Of a stretch of DNA of 64,000 nucleotides, positions 27,690 to 39,705 are shown piece after piece. Position 1 is the first letter of the stretch. Each line of letters starts with the position of its first letter. The notes under the pieces were generated by a model. The model had not been told where the DNA came from, made no database searches, and worked only from the letters and a program-made list of their open reading frames with translations. Both the position numbers and the translations under genes were made by a program. This DNA comes from Myxocyprinus asiaticus (lineage: Eukaryota; Chordata; Actinopteri; Cypriniformes; Catostomidae), in contig NC_059363.1 of the NCBI RefSeq assembly GCF_019703515.2, forward strand, positions 2,826,817 through 2,890,816, written 5' to 3'.

Positions 27690-29710
27690 TGTAGATTCAA
27701 AAGAACTGACTCCTAAGAGTCATTCATTCAGGAAACGGACTATATTAGTCATGCAGTTTGTTTTGTGCTATAGATTCAAAACAACCGACTCATAAGAGTC
27801 ATCCGCTTGGGAATTGTGTTACACTGGTCACATTGTATCTTTCACGCCATTTATTCAAAAACAACTGATTCATATGAGTCATTTGTTTGGGAATCTGTAT
27901 ACACGAGTCGCGCTGTACGTGCTGTAGATTCAGAACAACTGGCTTATAAGAGTCATTCGTTCGGGAATCAGATTACACTGGTCGCACTGTATGTTTCGTG
28001 CTGTAGATTCAGAATAACCGACTCGCAAGTTGCTTGTAAGAGTCATCCATTCTGGAATCGGATTGGTCGCACTGTACATTTCAGGCTGTAGATTCAAAAA
28101 AGACCCGACTCATAAGAGTAATTTGTTTGGGAAACAGACTACATTGGCCGTGCTGTAGACTATGTTTCGAGCTGTAGATTCAAAGCAACCCACTCATAAG
28201 AGTCATCCGTTTGGGAACTGGACTACACTGGTTGGTCTGTGTTTCACACCATTGATTCAAAGCAACCCACTCATAAGAGTCATCCGTTTGGGAACTGGAC
28301 TACACTGGTTGGTCTGTGTTTCACACCATTGATTCAAAGCAACCCACTCATAAGAGTCATCCGTTTGGGAACTGGACTACACTGGTTGGTCTGTGTTTCA
28401 CACCATTGATTCAAAGCAACCCACTCATAAGAGTCAAAAATTTGGGAACTGGACTACACAGGTTGGTCTGTGTTTCAAGCCATAGATTCAAAGCAACCCA
28501 CTCATAAGAGTCATCCGTTTGGGAACTGGACTACACAGGTTGGTCTGTGTTTCACACCATTGATTCAAAGCAACCCACTCATAAGAGTCATCCGTTTGGG
28601 AACTGGACTACACTGGTTGGTCTGTGTTTCACACCATTGATTCAAAGCAACCCACTCATAAGAGTCATCCGTTTGGGAACTGGACTACACAGGTTGGTCT
28701 GTGTTTCACACCATTGATTCAAAGCAACCCACTCATAAGAGTCATCCGTTTGGGAACTGGACTACACTGGTTGGTCTGTGTTTCACACCATTGATTCAAA
28801 GCAACCCACTCATAAGAGTCAAAAATTTGGGAACTGGACTACACAGGTTGGTCTGTGTTTCAAGCCATAGATTCAAAGCAACCCACTCATAAGAGTCATC
28901 CGTTTGGGAACTGGACTACACTGGTTGGTCTGTGTTTCACACCATTGATTCAAAGCAACCCACTCATAAGAGTCAAAAATTTGGGAACTGGACTACACAG
29001 GTTGGTCTGTGTTTCAAGCCATAGATTCAAAGCAACCCACTCATAAGAGTCATCCGTTTGGGAACTGGACTACACTGGTTGGTCTGTGTTTCACGCCATA
29101 GATTCAAAGGAACCAGCTCATTAGAGACATTCTTTCGAGGTTCAGACTACACTGGTCACACTATATGTTTCGTGTTGTTGATTCAGAACAACCGACTCAT
29201 AAGAGTCGTTTTGCGATCGGACTGTATGTTTCATGCTGTAGATTCAAAAGAACCGTTTTATAAGAGCTATTCGTTCAGGAAACGGACTGGTCACATTGTA
29301 TGTTTCGCGCTATAGTTTTAAAATAACCAACTCATAAGAGTAATTATTTCGGGAATCAGACTAAATTGGTCGTCAGACAGTGTTTTGCACTATAGATTCA
29401 AAGGAGCCAGCTCACGAGAGTCATTCTTTCAAGAATCAGACTACACTGGTCTCACTTTATGTTTCGTGCTTTACAGTAGATTCAAAAGATCCGGCTCATA
29501 AGAGTCATTAGTTTGGGAAACGGACTGGTCGCGCTGTATGTTTCGTGCTGTAGATTCAAAAGAACCGACTCATAACAGTCAATAATTCGGGAAACAGATT
29601 ACATTGGTCACACTGTAGGCTATGTTTTGCGCTGTAGATTCAAAACAACCAACTTCTAAGTTGTTTGAGTCATTTGTTCGGGAATCGGACTGGTCGCACT
29701 GTATGTTTGC
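27690..29710. repeat. 77-bp minisatellite (about 26 units) with homogenised core
   Basis: The unit is 77 bp and contains GATTCAAAGCAACCCACTCA, TAAGAGTCATCCGTTTGGGA and ACTGGACTACACTGGTTGG. In the core (about 28160-29100) twelve units are nearly identical and exactly 77 bp apart; units toward both edges are increasingly diverged and vary in length. Core units come in variants at three sites (CACACCATTG or AAGCCATAG; TCATCCG or TCAAAAA; ACACTGG or ACACAGG). Each unit holds GACTC/CACTC-ATAA-GAGTC, a near-palindrome. The 63-residue frames repeated in it arise only because 77 is not a multiple of 3; they are not genes. Confidence 0.96.
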
Positions 29711-31464
29711 CGTTCTGATTTGAAACTAGTGATTAAAATTCACTGAGCAAAAATTGCTCAGAAAAGTGAAGTTAGTTCTGAGAAAAGCTCCAGCAGCATT
29801 TAAGCGCAGATAACACTTGCTTTCATATCTTGTTATATAATGCAATGACATTCACATGTTTTTAACTATTGCTTGAGTGTCCAGATTCTTTTTGGAACTG
29901 CTGTAATGTTATGAAGTGCCACCCAAGAAAATGTTCTCCGTAATTCGGCATCGACTTTCTCTAGTGCTTGACGCATCATTCTGAACATTACAGGTGAAAG
30001 TGACTTTCTCCACCTAACTTCCATCACCTGTGTGATAACATTCTAAGATTTGATTATTATGATAATGTAGGACCATCTTATCATCATCTCAGATATATTA
30101 TATTGGCTTATGCCCTTAAGCTCTCACACAGCGTGAATGAAAATGCGCCGTTGGCTTTGTGCCGTCTTTTGGCATTCTCCAAATGTTCCCTCCCAATATT
30201 TACTGATGTGGAACAGTTCATTTTCTCTGTGCTGTTGCACTGGCCTCCCTCCCCGCCCGAACAGCCGGCTGTCTAAATAGCATTAAAGAGTCGAGCCGTG
30301 TGACTGCAGTCTGGCAGGATCCGTAAATGCACACGGCATCTTCCAGTGCCTGCACCTGTCTCTCTCCATCTCCTGCCACGAGCTCGTGGGCCTTCAGATA
30401 ATATATCACCATCCCATCCATCAAGATGAGTTATCCAACCCCTTCTGGCATTTAAATAAACTAGGCCACCATTCCTGTTTCTTATATCCTGTGAGTATGT
30501 TCACTGTGCAAACTCAGTTTTTATGGATCTGTGTTTGGGAGGCATGTTATTGTGTTCTGATGTGGACTGACACGTCTGGATTCACATTAAACCTCTTTAA
30601 CAGATGATGCAAGAGTGTGCGTTTACATGTACATCAATGCACTAATAACGACCAAAAATCTGCTTATTCAAAAACATCCAACAATGATCAGGTTATTCAT
30701 GTGCACAACACTCGTGCATTTTGGCAATAACACCATTATTAAAGTGTTACCCAGATATCTTTCCAGCCAACTGTATACTTGAAATATTGTTTTAAAGATC
30801 TAGTGTGTGTAATTTATTTTCATACTTTTGGGGAAATCAACCTACGAATGGCATACTTGCAGTTGTCTACCACATAAAGCATTGCAATTTAAACTGTGCA
30901 TTTTCACATTTGTTGAAAAGCTAGTGGCCAATTGGCCAATGCATTGCCATAGCCAATTTTTACTCGCATTTGGGGTATACAGAGGGTTAATCGTGGGCAT
31001 CGTGTACAGCAGAATGTAGGCATTTTATTCTTGTTTAAATGATGAAAGGTCTGTGTTTAGAAATGTAAATGGGAACAATGCCTGCTGTTCATAATTTATT
31101 GAACAATAGCTCAGTATGAGTATTGGCCTTGTTTGTCAAACCCAGCACTGAAGTTCCAGACACACAATTCCTTCAGGAAAGCTTGACTCAATACAAGGTA
31201 CAAATACAATCCTTAAGGGAACAGTGTGCACACGCTCAATTATTGCCATTATTCTTACCAAATTTACCACAGATGGTATGTGCATACTGGATTATGAGGC
31301 TTTTTTCCCCTGTATTTTTTATAACTTATGATTTGAACTGTTCATAGACCTTCTTCAGACTTCATATTAAGACCAGAGAAATAACAGTATTTGCACCATA
31401 TAGCTGTCTTTTTCTTTATTTAACTGAATTATTTATTCATTATTTATAGATATTTGTTTGAGGA
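29711..31464. other. intergenic, with a candidate conserved segment at 30,130-30,470
   Basis: Mostly AT-rich and unrecognised. The segment 30130-30470 is unusually complex and GC-balanced for this window (CCCGCCCGAACAGCCGGCTG, CACGAGCTCGTGGGCC), with no repeat match. This is compatible with a conserved non-coding element, but function is unknown. Confidence 0.4.
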
Positions 31465-31600
31465 GATATTTACCTTAAAAATGAAAATTCTGTCAACATT
31501 TACTCACCCGCATGTTGTTCCAAACCCGTATGACATTCTTTCTTCAATGGAACACAAAAGGAGATGTTAGGTAATGTTGATGTTGCTCTTTTCCAAACAG
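31465..31600. repeat. TTAA-family MITE arm (left-facing copy)
   Basis: TTAAAAATGAAAATTCTGTC, TTTACTCACCC and ATGTTGTTCCAAACCC are the left-arm landmarks of the family. A copy in the opposite orientation lies at about 34840-34910, and the 11-bp minisatellite lies between them. Confidence 0.7.
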
Positions 31601-32204
31601 TGAATGTGGATGGTGGGCTGTCAATCTGCAAAAGTGACTTAAAAAATAAATAAATTGTAATTGAATTAAATTAGAAAGACATACTGTACATGTATGGACT
31701 TTTATAGTGCTTTTTGTAGCTTTTGAAGCTTATCATCGTCCGTCTCTATCAGGGATTAAATAGCCTATGGTTCAAAGAACAAAAACTAAAAAATGTTTTT
31801 GCAGAACGTAATCGAAAATGGGAATAAAGGCCCTTCGAATTGTTCCAGAGTGAAAACTTTATTTTTAAATAATAACCAGTTAATTTCGTTCCGATCATTT
31901 TTTTAACCCTTAAATGCATAGTAATTTTCCCAAACACTCTTACATATTCAGGGCTTTAGAGACCCGGCACTTATATCAATCAAGAATGTATGTACAAAAA
32001 TGCCCAGATTGTGTAACATTTTCAAAATACTTTCAATACAATTAGAAAATAATAAAAGAAAATATATTTTGATATTTAAATTTTCATAAATTAAAGAGAT
32101 AATGCAACAATTCAGGACAAATGAACGTAGAACAGGATTCATTATTTTCACACTGAATTTCATGAGATGCAACTGGCTGACAAACACATATTGAACTACA
32201 CGTA
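31601..32204. other. intergenic, decayed repeat at 31,740-31,910
   Basis: AGAACGTAATCGAAAATGGG and TTTCGTTCCGATC resemble a GTTCCG-rich dispersed repeat of fish. A related stretch may be present on the other strand at 34640-34770. No gene. Confidence 0.35.
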
Positions 32205-33700
32205 ACACATAATCTACACATAAAATATACATAAGATACAAAAAACTACACATAAGATACACAATGTACACATAAGATACACAAAATACTCATAAGCTAC
32301 ACATAAGATACACATAATCTTCACTTAAGATACACATAAAATACACATAATCTACACATAAGATACACATAAAATACACATAAGATACACATAAGTTACA
32401 CAAAATACACAATCTACACATAAACTACACATAAAATACACAAGATACAAATGAGATACACATAAGATACACATAAACTACACATAAGATACAATCTACA
32501 CATAAGATACACATAAACTACACATAAGCTACACATAAGATACACATAAGATACACATAAAATACACATAAAATACACATAAATTACACATAAAATACTC
32601 ATAATCTACACATAAAATACACATAAACTACACATAAGATACACATAAACTACACATAAGCTACATATAAACTACACATAAGGTACACGTAAGATACACA
32701 TAAGCTACACATAAGATACACATAAGCTACACATAAGCTACACATAAGCTACACATAAGATACACATAAGATACACATAAGATACACATAAGCTACATAT
32801 AAACTACACATAAGATACACATAAGCTACACATAAGATACACATAAGCTACACATAAGGTACACATAAGATACACATAAAATACACATAAGATACACATA
32901 AGCTACACATAAGCTACACATAAGATACACATAAGCTACACATAAGATACACAAGCTACACATAAGATACACATAAGATACACATAAGCTACACATAAGG
33001 TACACATAAGATACACATAAGATACACATAAGCTACACATAAGCTACACATAAGATACACATAAGCTACACATAAGATACACATAAGATACACAAACCAC
33101 ATAAAATACACATAATCTACACATAAAATACACCAATCTACACATAAGATACACATAAACTACACATAAGATACACATAAGATACACATAAGCTACATAT
33201 AAACTACATATAAACTACACATAAGATACACAAACTACACATAAGATACACATAAGATACACATAAGCTACATATAAACTACACATAAGATACACATAAA
33301 CTACACATAAGATACACATAAGATACACAAACTACACATTAAATACACAAGCTACACATAAACTACACATAAGATACACATAAGCTACACATAAGATACA
33401 CAAACTACACATAAGATACACATAAGATACACATAAGCTACATATAAACTACACATAAGATACACATAAGATACACAAACTACACATTAAATACACAAGC
33501 TACACAAACTACACATAAGATACACATAAGCTACACATAAGATACACAAACTACACATTAAATACACATTATCTACACAAAATACACATAAGCTACACAT
33601 AAGATATACATAAGATACACATAAGATACACATAAACTACACATAAGCTACACATAAGATACACATAAGCTACCCATAAAATACACATAATCTACACATA
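32205..33700. repeat. 11-bp minisatellite (ACATAAGATAC/ACATAAGCTAC), ~1.5 kb
   Basis: More than 120 head-to-tail units of the form ACATAA-(G/A)-(A/C/T/G)-TAC, with occasional units shortened to ACAAACTAC or ACACAAGATAC. Local 33-60-bp super-patterns recur (for example GATAC-GATAC-GCTAC followed by ATATAAACTAC). The - strand frames read LCVSYVYLMC repeats and are not genes. Confidence 0.96.
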
Positions 33701-33779
33701 TGTATTTTCTCAGGCACTTATTGAGTCTAAATGAGGGATGGGCATTTTGTGTACACTCAATACACTTTTGGTACTTGTA

Positions 33780-33810
<31 letters not shown>

Positions 33811-34839
33811 TTGCAATTTTGGCATTTTTCTGTGTGTGTTACACTATTTATAGTTGAGGTACAGGGGGTGGAATGAGGTCCCGGGTCTCCCGAGGTATGC
33901 GTTTAAGGGTTAATGAAATCAAAGACCAAAGTGTTTATCACAGTAAATGTTCGAAGTTACCGTTTCTGAAACCTTTTCTTTTTAGTTGAAAGCATGTGCT
34001 TTGATTCTGAAGGAAACTGCTGCATCACACATTTCTTTGCCTAACTGCACATTGTGAATGAACCCTTCTGTGACATCCTGAAAACCTTTTAGTCAACTAT
34101 TTGAAAATGACTACATATACATACATGATTCATCTAAATGAATAGGAAAATATTGAGGTAAAAAGTACATTTCTCAGTTGTTTCCGGGTCTTCACTGAAT
34201 TATTGCTAGATATGATGCTTAGTTTAAATATATTAAACTAAAATAATTAAACAATTATTAAATAATTAAAATAATTCAGTCTGCATAAGATGATGTTAGT
34301 TCCAGACATGCCCATGCAGTGTGTGCATGTATGCAGGAGAGAGAGAATTTGGCCATTCATTTGATTTTAGATGGCCAGATGTACTTTATATTTGAGATAT
34401 TTTGTATCTTTTTGGGAATATATTTTTTATTAATAATGCATTTATTGAAAAGACGTTATTTTATATAGGCTGCTTTATACTATGCCTGTTATGATTTCTT
34501 TGCAGAGAATTCCCCCACATGGAAAAAAATATTGCTTATTCTCACTTATTTTGGGTGAGGCAAGTCCCTTATTTTGACCTTGTTTCTTTTCCCAGAACTG
34601 GCAACACTGCAACTGGTATATCGCCCACCCGTAGCCCAGAATACTTTCATTTTATTTCCTTCTAACTGGTTACCAATTAGAGAGGAGGCAGTTGAACACT
34701 CAAACCGGAATGGAAAAATACTGTTTCTGCTCACAAACCAACCGAAATGAGAAATATTTTGTTTTTAGTCCCTAGCCTCTATTCACTTGTATTAAAAAAA
34801 AAGCAGTGTGAACATTCTGTCTAAACATGTTCCACAAAT
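33701..34839. other. intergenic, with (ATT)n at 33,781-33,810
   Basis: A 30-bp (ATT)n tract, then AT-rich sequence without a recognised gene. The segment 34520-34770 is moderately GC-rich and possibly part of a decayed repeat. Confidence 0.45.
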
Positions 34840-34915
34840 GAAAGGTTTGGAACAACTTGAGGGTCAGTGAAGTATGGCAGAATTTTCATTTTTGACTGAA
34901 CTATTTCTTTATCTC
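34840..34915. repeat. TTAA-family MITE arm (inverted copy)
   Basis: On the - strand: AAATAGTTCAGTCAAAAATG, AAAATTCTGCC and AAGTTGTTCCAAACC, inverted relative to 31465-31600. Confidence 0.65.
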
Positions 34916-35664
34916 TTCATAAACCTTCTTTATGACTTTTGAATGCATCAACCTTGTGTTTACCCCACAAACAGCATTCGTACAGTATAATTTATAGCTG
35001 TATTTTTCTTTATTTCACTACATTATTTGTTTACTACACGCATCGACAGTAAACATAGCCAAAGATAGGGATACAGCATTGATTGAAGATAAAAAATGAA
35101 CAAGAAATGCGAACTGCATCTCTTTGATGAACTGAATGTGTTTCTTTAAACTATTGACCTCAAACTATCTGCTACTGCGTCAATTTCATTTGCTCTGTAA
35201 ACAGCTCCAAACCGCATCTAAACACAACATCGCCTCTGAAGAGATGATGGTAATTAGCCTTCCTCATTTAGACCCTGATTAAAGTGGAGGAGGTGCGGTC
35301 AGGCACTCAAGAAAGAGCCACGAGAGTAAATTATACATCACTGACTCTCATTGCAATGGATCTTGAGAAGATGGCTATTCTGCGTCCACAAATTTATGCT
35401 TTAAAATGATGTTTTACTGTGTATATTTTCATCCAAGATGCATCCCTTCATTAGCATTCCATTAGCAGTAAAGGCCGAGCGGTAATCAAGGGGAAATAAG
35501 AACACTTTGTTTCGTATGTCATTGGCTCTTCGTTAAAGACGGAGACTCTTGTGAAATGGGTTCAATGACCTTCTGTTGAAAAGCAGAGCTGTTGAAGTAT
35601 TGGAAATTTGATGGCAGATGATAAGAATTTTATATTATTATTTTTGTCATCCACACAGTTGTTC
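34916..35664. other. intergenic, with a candidate conserved segment at 35,195-35,580
   Basis: The section 35195-35580 is high-complexity and non-repetitive, with TAATTAGCC, ATTAGCATTCCATTAGCAG and CCGAGCGGTAATCAAG. It looks like unique conserved non-coding sequence. This is inference from composition only. Confidence 0.4.
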
Positions 35665-35735
35665 ATACTTAAGGGGATAGTTCACCCAAATATGAAGATT
35701 GTCATCATTTACTCACCCTCATGAGTTTTTCCAGG
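35665..35735. repeat. TTAA-family MITE fragment
   Basis: AAGGGGATAGTTCACCCAAA, then TGTCATCATTTACTCACCCT, and it stops after CATGAG. Only about 65 bp of the left arm remain. Confidence 0.8.
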
Positions 35736-35935
35736 GTTGACCCGGCGCAATTGAGCACATGCGCACATGCACACACTTGAAACCTTGGTGTGTTAACTGC
35801 TTTCTTTTTGATCTCTTAAACGGTGGAAGGAAAACAGTGTTCGCATTTACATGGCATTTCAGAAAGCTACAAAAAAAAATATAAAAAAAAAAAAGTAAAT
35901 GTAATTATGTGAATAACCTCAGATAGGTGGAGAAC

Positions 35936-36155
35936 TATAGTTCCAACCACACAACATTTCAATGTTGTTTGCAAATGTTCGCTGGTATGGAGGACCCAAT
36001 GTGACAATATTAAAAATAAATACATACTGTATATTTGCAAAGAAATGTAAAAAATGAAAAAGGTGTGCTTAGAAATAAATAAATAAATATATGTTCAAAT
36101 CTGGCATAAATGAGTAATTATACATTTATTTCCTTATTTATGCATTATTGAATTT
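35936..36155. mobile_element. left arm of a palindromic MITE split by a LINE
   Basis: ACTATAGTTCC, then TATGGAGGACCCAATGTGAC, AATATTAAAAATAAATA, TTTGCAAAGAAATGTAAAA and CAAATCTGGCATAAATGAGT. The - strand of 39525-39705 carries the same order (CATAGTTCCAAAGTATGGAG, GACCAAATGTGACAATATTA, TTGCAAAGAAAG, GAATCTGACAGTG). The LINE at 36156-39440 lies exactly between the arms. Confidence 0.78.
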
Positions 36156-36339
36156 ATCAGAATCAAAATGAGCTTTATTGCCAAGTATGCTTACACATAC
36201 AAGGAATTTTCCTTGGTGACAGAAGCTTCCAGTGCACAAACAATACAACAACAACACAGAGATAATAAAAAAATAGAATAAAAATAAAAAGTGAAAAGAA
36301 AATACAAGTATATATAGAAATACACAATAAGACCAAAGG

Positions 36340-36342
<3 letters not shown>

Positions 36343-36415
<73 letters not shown>
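36343..36415. repeat. (AT)n microsatellite in the LINE 3' UTR
   Basis: About 36 alternating AT units. The frame across it (poly-IY) is an artefact. Confidence 0.92.
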
Positions 36416-36553
36416 GTATGTGCAAATACAAATCTGCTATATACAGATGCAAGGGAATGAAATGGCAGAAGAGGTAGGATATGTTGGATAAATATAAATA
36501 GACTAAGCTGTGTATTTCACATAATTATTACTCAATGGGGCAGTTTTAACTGT

Positions 36554-39437
36554 TCATGAGATGGATAGCCTGAGGGAAAAAACTGATCTTGTGCTTGACA
36601 GTGCTCTGTAGCGCCGTCCAGAAGGCAACAGTTCAAAGAGGTAGTGGGCTGGATAAGTGGGGTCCAGAGTGATTTTTCCAGCCCTTTTCCTCACTCTGGA
36701 AGTACACAGTTCTTGAAGGAAGGGCAGGGGGCAACCAATAATCCACTCAGCAATCTGAACTGTCCTTTGTAGTCTTCTGATGTCCAATTTCGTATCTAAA
36801 CCAAACCAGACAGTTATTGAAGTGCAGAGGACAGACTCAATGACTGCTGAGTAGAACTGTATCAGCAGCGCCTTTGGCAGGTTGAAATTCCTCAACTGGC
36901 AAAGGAAGTACAACCTCTGCTGGGCCTTTTTCACAATGGAGTCAATGTGTGTCTCCCACTTCAGGTCCTGTGAGATGGTAGAGCCCAGGAACCTGAATGA
37001 CTCCACTGCTGCCACAGTGCTGTTCAAAATGGTGAGGGGGTCAGTGTTGGGGTGTTTCTCCTAAAGTCCACAATGATCTCCACCGTTTTGAGCATGTTGA
37101 GCTCCAGGTTGTTTTGACTGCACCAGACAGCCAGCTATTCAACCTCCCTTCTGTATGCAGACTCATCGTCATCTTGGATGAGGCCGATGACAGTAGTGTC
37201 ATTTGCAAACTTCAGGAGCTTGACAGAGGTGTCCTTGGTGGTGCAGTCATTTGTGTACAGGGAGAAGAGTAGTGGGGAGAGCACACATCCCTGGGGGGCA
37301 CCAGCACTGATCGTACAGGTGCTGGAAGTGAGTTTCCCCTGTCTCACTAGCAGCTGCCTGTCTGTCAGAAAGCTGGTGATCCACTGACAGATAGAGGTGG
37401 GAATAGAGAGTTGGTGTAATTTAGTCTGGAGAATAGCTGGGATGGTAGTGTTGAAAGCCGAACTGAAATCCACAAAAAGGATCCTGGCATATGTCCCTGG
37501 TCTGTCCAGATGTTGCAGGATATGATGCAATCCCATGTTGACTGCATCATCCACAGACCTGTTTGCTTGATAAGCAAATTGAAGGGAATCCAGAAAGGGT
37601 CCAGTGATGTCCTTCAGGTGGGCCAACACCAGCCTCTCAAATGACTTCATGACCACAGACATCAGAGTGGTGGGTCTGTAGTCATTAAGTCCCATGATTT
37701 GGAGTTTATTTGGGACAGGGATGATGGTGGAATTTTTGAAGCAACAGGGAACTTCACACTGCTCCAGTGATCTGTTGAAGATCTGTGTGAAGATGGGGGC
37801 CAGCTGGTCAGCACAGGATTTTAGACAAGTGGGTGAAACATCATCTGGGCCCTGGCTTTCCTTGTCTTATGTTTCCGGAATTCCCAGCACACATCCTCTT
37901 CACAGATCTTAAGTGCAGGTTGAGTAGCAGGAGGGGGAGGAGGGGGGGTCGCAGGAGGTGTTGATGTGTGTGTAAAGTGAATGTCAGAGTGGGTGTGGGG
38001 TGTGAGACTGAGCTTTTCAAATCTACAGTAAAACACATACAGGTCGTGAGCCATTTGTTGATTCCCTACAGTGTTGGGGGATGGTGTCTTGTAGTTAGTA
38101 ATGTCTTTCAGGGCTCTCCACACTGATGCAGGGTTGTTAGCTGAAAACTTATTTGTCAGCTTCTCAGAGTAGCTTCTTTTAGCCACTCTAATCTCCTTTG
38201 TTAGTGTGTTTCTGGCCTGATTGTACAAGATTTTATCCCCACTTCTGTAAGCATCCTCTTTGGCCTGACGAAGCTGCCTGAGTTTTGCTGTAAACCACGG
38301 TTTGTCATTGTTGACCATTAAATAAGTCCTAGTAGGAATGTACATATCCCCACAGAGACTGATATATGATATCACAGTATCTGTGAGCTCGTCCAGATTG
38401 GTGTCTGCAGCTTCAAAAACACTCCAATCAGTGCAGTCAAAGCAGGCTTGTAGTTCCAGCTTTGCTTCATTGGTCCATCTTTTTACAGTCTTTACTACAG
38501 GTTTAGCTGATTTAAATTTCTGCTTATAGGTCGGAAGAAGATGAACCAGACAGTGATCAGAGAGTCCCAAAGCTGCTCTAGGGACAGGGTGATATGCATC
38601 CTTTAATGTTGTGTAGCAGTGATCCAGTATATTTCTGTCTCTGTTGGGACATGTAATGTGCTGTCTGTATTTTGGAAGTTCACAGGTGAGGTTGGCTCAA
38701 TTAAAATTGCTGAGAATAATAATAAGTGAGTCCGGGTATTGTTGTTCCATGTCTGTGATCTGATCAGCCAGCTGTTGCAGCACTGCGCTCTCACACGCTT
38801 GTGGAGGAATATAAACACTCACCCGAATAAACGAGGAAAACTCCTGAGGAGAGTAGAAATGCTTACAGCTGATAAAGAGTGCTTCCAAATTAGGACAGCA
38901 TATCTTCTTTAATGTTGTTACATCTGTACACTAACTTTCATTGATTTAAAAGCATGTTCCACTCACCTCCGCAATGCGAGCTGAAAGTCCGGCAGATGTA
39001 GCGTGCTGTCCGGAATGGCTTCACTCAGCCAGGTTTCTGTGAAGCACAAGGCAGCAGAGTTTGAAAAGTCCTTGTTTGTACGGGTGAGGAGATGTAGTTC
39101 GTCCGTTTTGTTAGGAAGAGAGTGGAGATTCACTAGATGAATACAGCACTGTTCGAAAGCTGCTCTGTCGGAGCTTGACCAGTGCTCCGGCTCGCTTCCC
39201 TCGCTTGCGTCTCAGAGCGTGCTTGAACAGTACAGCTGCGCCTCCGACTACAATGTCCAGCAAAACGTCCGAATAGTCAAAAACCGGGAAAAGATTGTCT
39301 GGTATGTGTTGCCGAATGTTCAGCAGTTCGTCCCTGGTAAAACTGATTGGAAAAAAATTACTAAACACTGCACAAACAAACAAAAACAACAAAAGAATCG
39401 AAGAGCTCCACACCGAGACTACCATCCGCGGTGCCAT
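36554..39437 (-). pseudogene. L2/CR1-group LINE polyprotein (endonuclease and reverse transcriptase), disrupted
   Basis: Read from ATG at 39437 (MAPRMVVSVWSSSILLLF). An N-terminal lead is followed by LPNKTDELHLL and ALCFTETWL, an endonuclease box, in a shifted frame (about 39035-39115). Next come VSVYIPPQACESAVLQQL and IIILSNFN (38697-38888), then [13 protein letters not shown] (about 38525-38565) closing the endonuclease. The linker has KPWFTAKLRQLRQAKEDAYR. The reverse transcriptase runs from GLNDYRPTTLMSVVMKSFER (37695) through ILFVDFSSAFN (motif A) and GAPQGCVLSPLLFSLY to LLKFANDTTVIG. The C-terminal part begins FRFLGSTISQDLKWETHIDS (about 36990) and ends LRLSIS (36554). The catalytic FADD box reads FAND and the endonuclease GDFN box reads SNFN, so key Asp residues are lost in addition to at least four frame breaks. 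Confidence 0.9.
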
Positions 39438-39524
39438 CTTGTATCTTGTCTATATATTTCTACAGTTATATATTTACACTGCTACGCTATGCCTGAAGTA
39501 GAATACATGCCCCTTATTACCATA

Positions 39525-39705
39525 CTGACCAATAAATATAAAAAAATAAATAAATGTATAAATCTACACTGTCAGATTCAACCATTTGTTCATTTATTTG
39601 TAAGTAAATGTAATTTTTTTAACTTTCTTTGCAAGTACATTTATTTATTTATTTATTTTTAATATTGTCACATTTGGTCCTCCATACTTTGGAACTATGG
39701 TCTTA
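39525..39705. mobile_element. right arm of the palindromic MITE split by the LINE
   Basis: Inverted partner of 35936-36155; includes TTTTTAATATTGTCACATTT and GGTCCTCCATACTTTGGAAC followed by TATGG. Confidence 0.78.

Larger units (their letters stand above)
36156..39440 (-). mobile_element. L2/CR1-group LINE, near full-length, inactive
   Basis: A 3.3-kb non-LTR element read leftward. The coding region (39437 down to 36554) has endonuclease then reverse transcriptase. The 3' UTR contains an (AT)n tract and ends, on the - strand, TTGGCAATAAAGCTCATTTT followed by GATTCTGAT, the short-repeat type of tail seen in L2-like elements. It interrupts a palindromic MITE. Confidence 0.88.

Noticed and set aside
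28316..29046. Three near-identical 63-residue frames
   Set aside because: They are generated by the 77-bp tandem array and have no start context or independent support.
32414..33029. Leftward frames reading LCVSYVYLMC repeats
   Set aside because: Pure translation of the 11-bp minisatellite.
27690..33700. CRISPR-like arrays
   Set aside because: Units are directly adjacent with no unique spacers, and the genome is a vertebrate.
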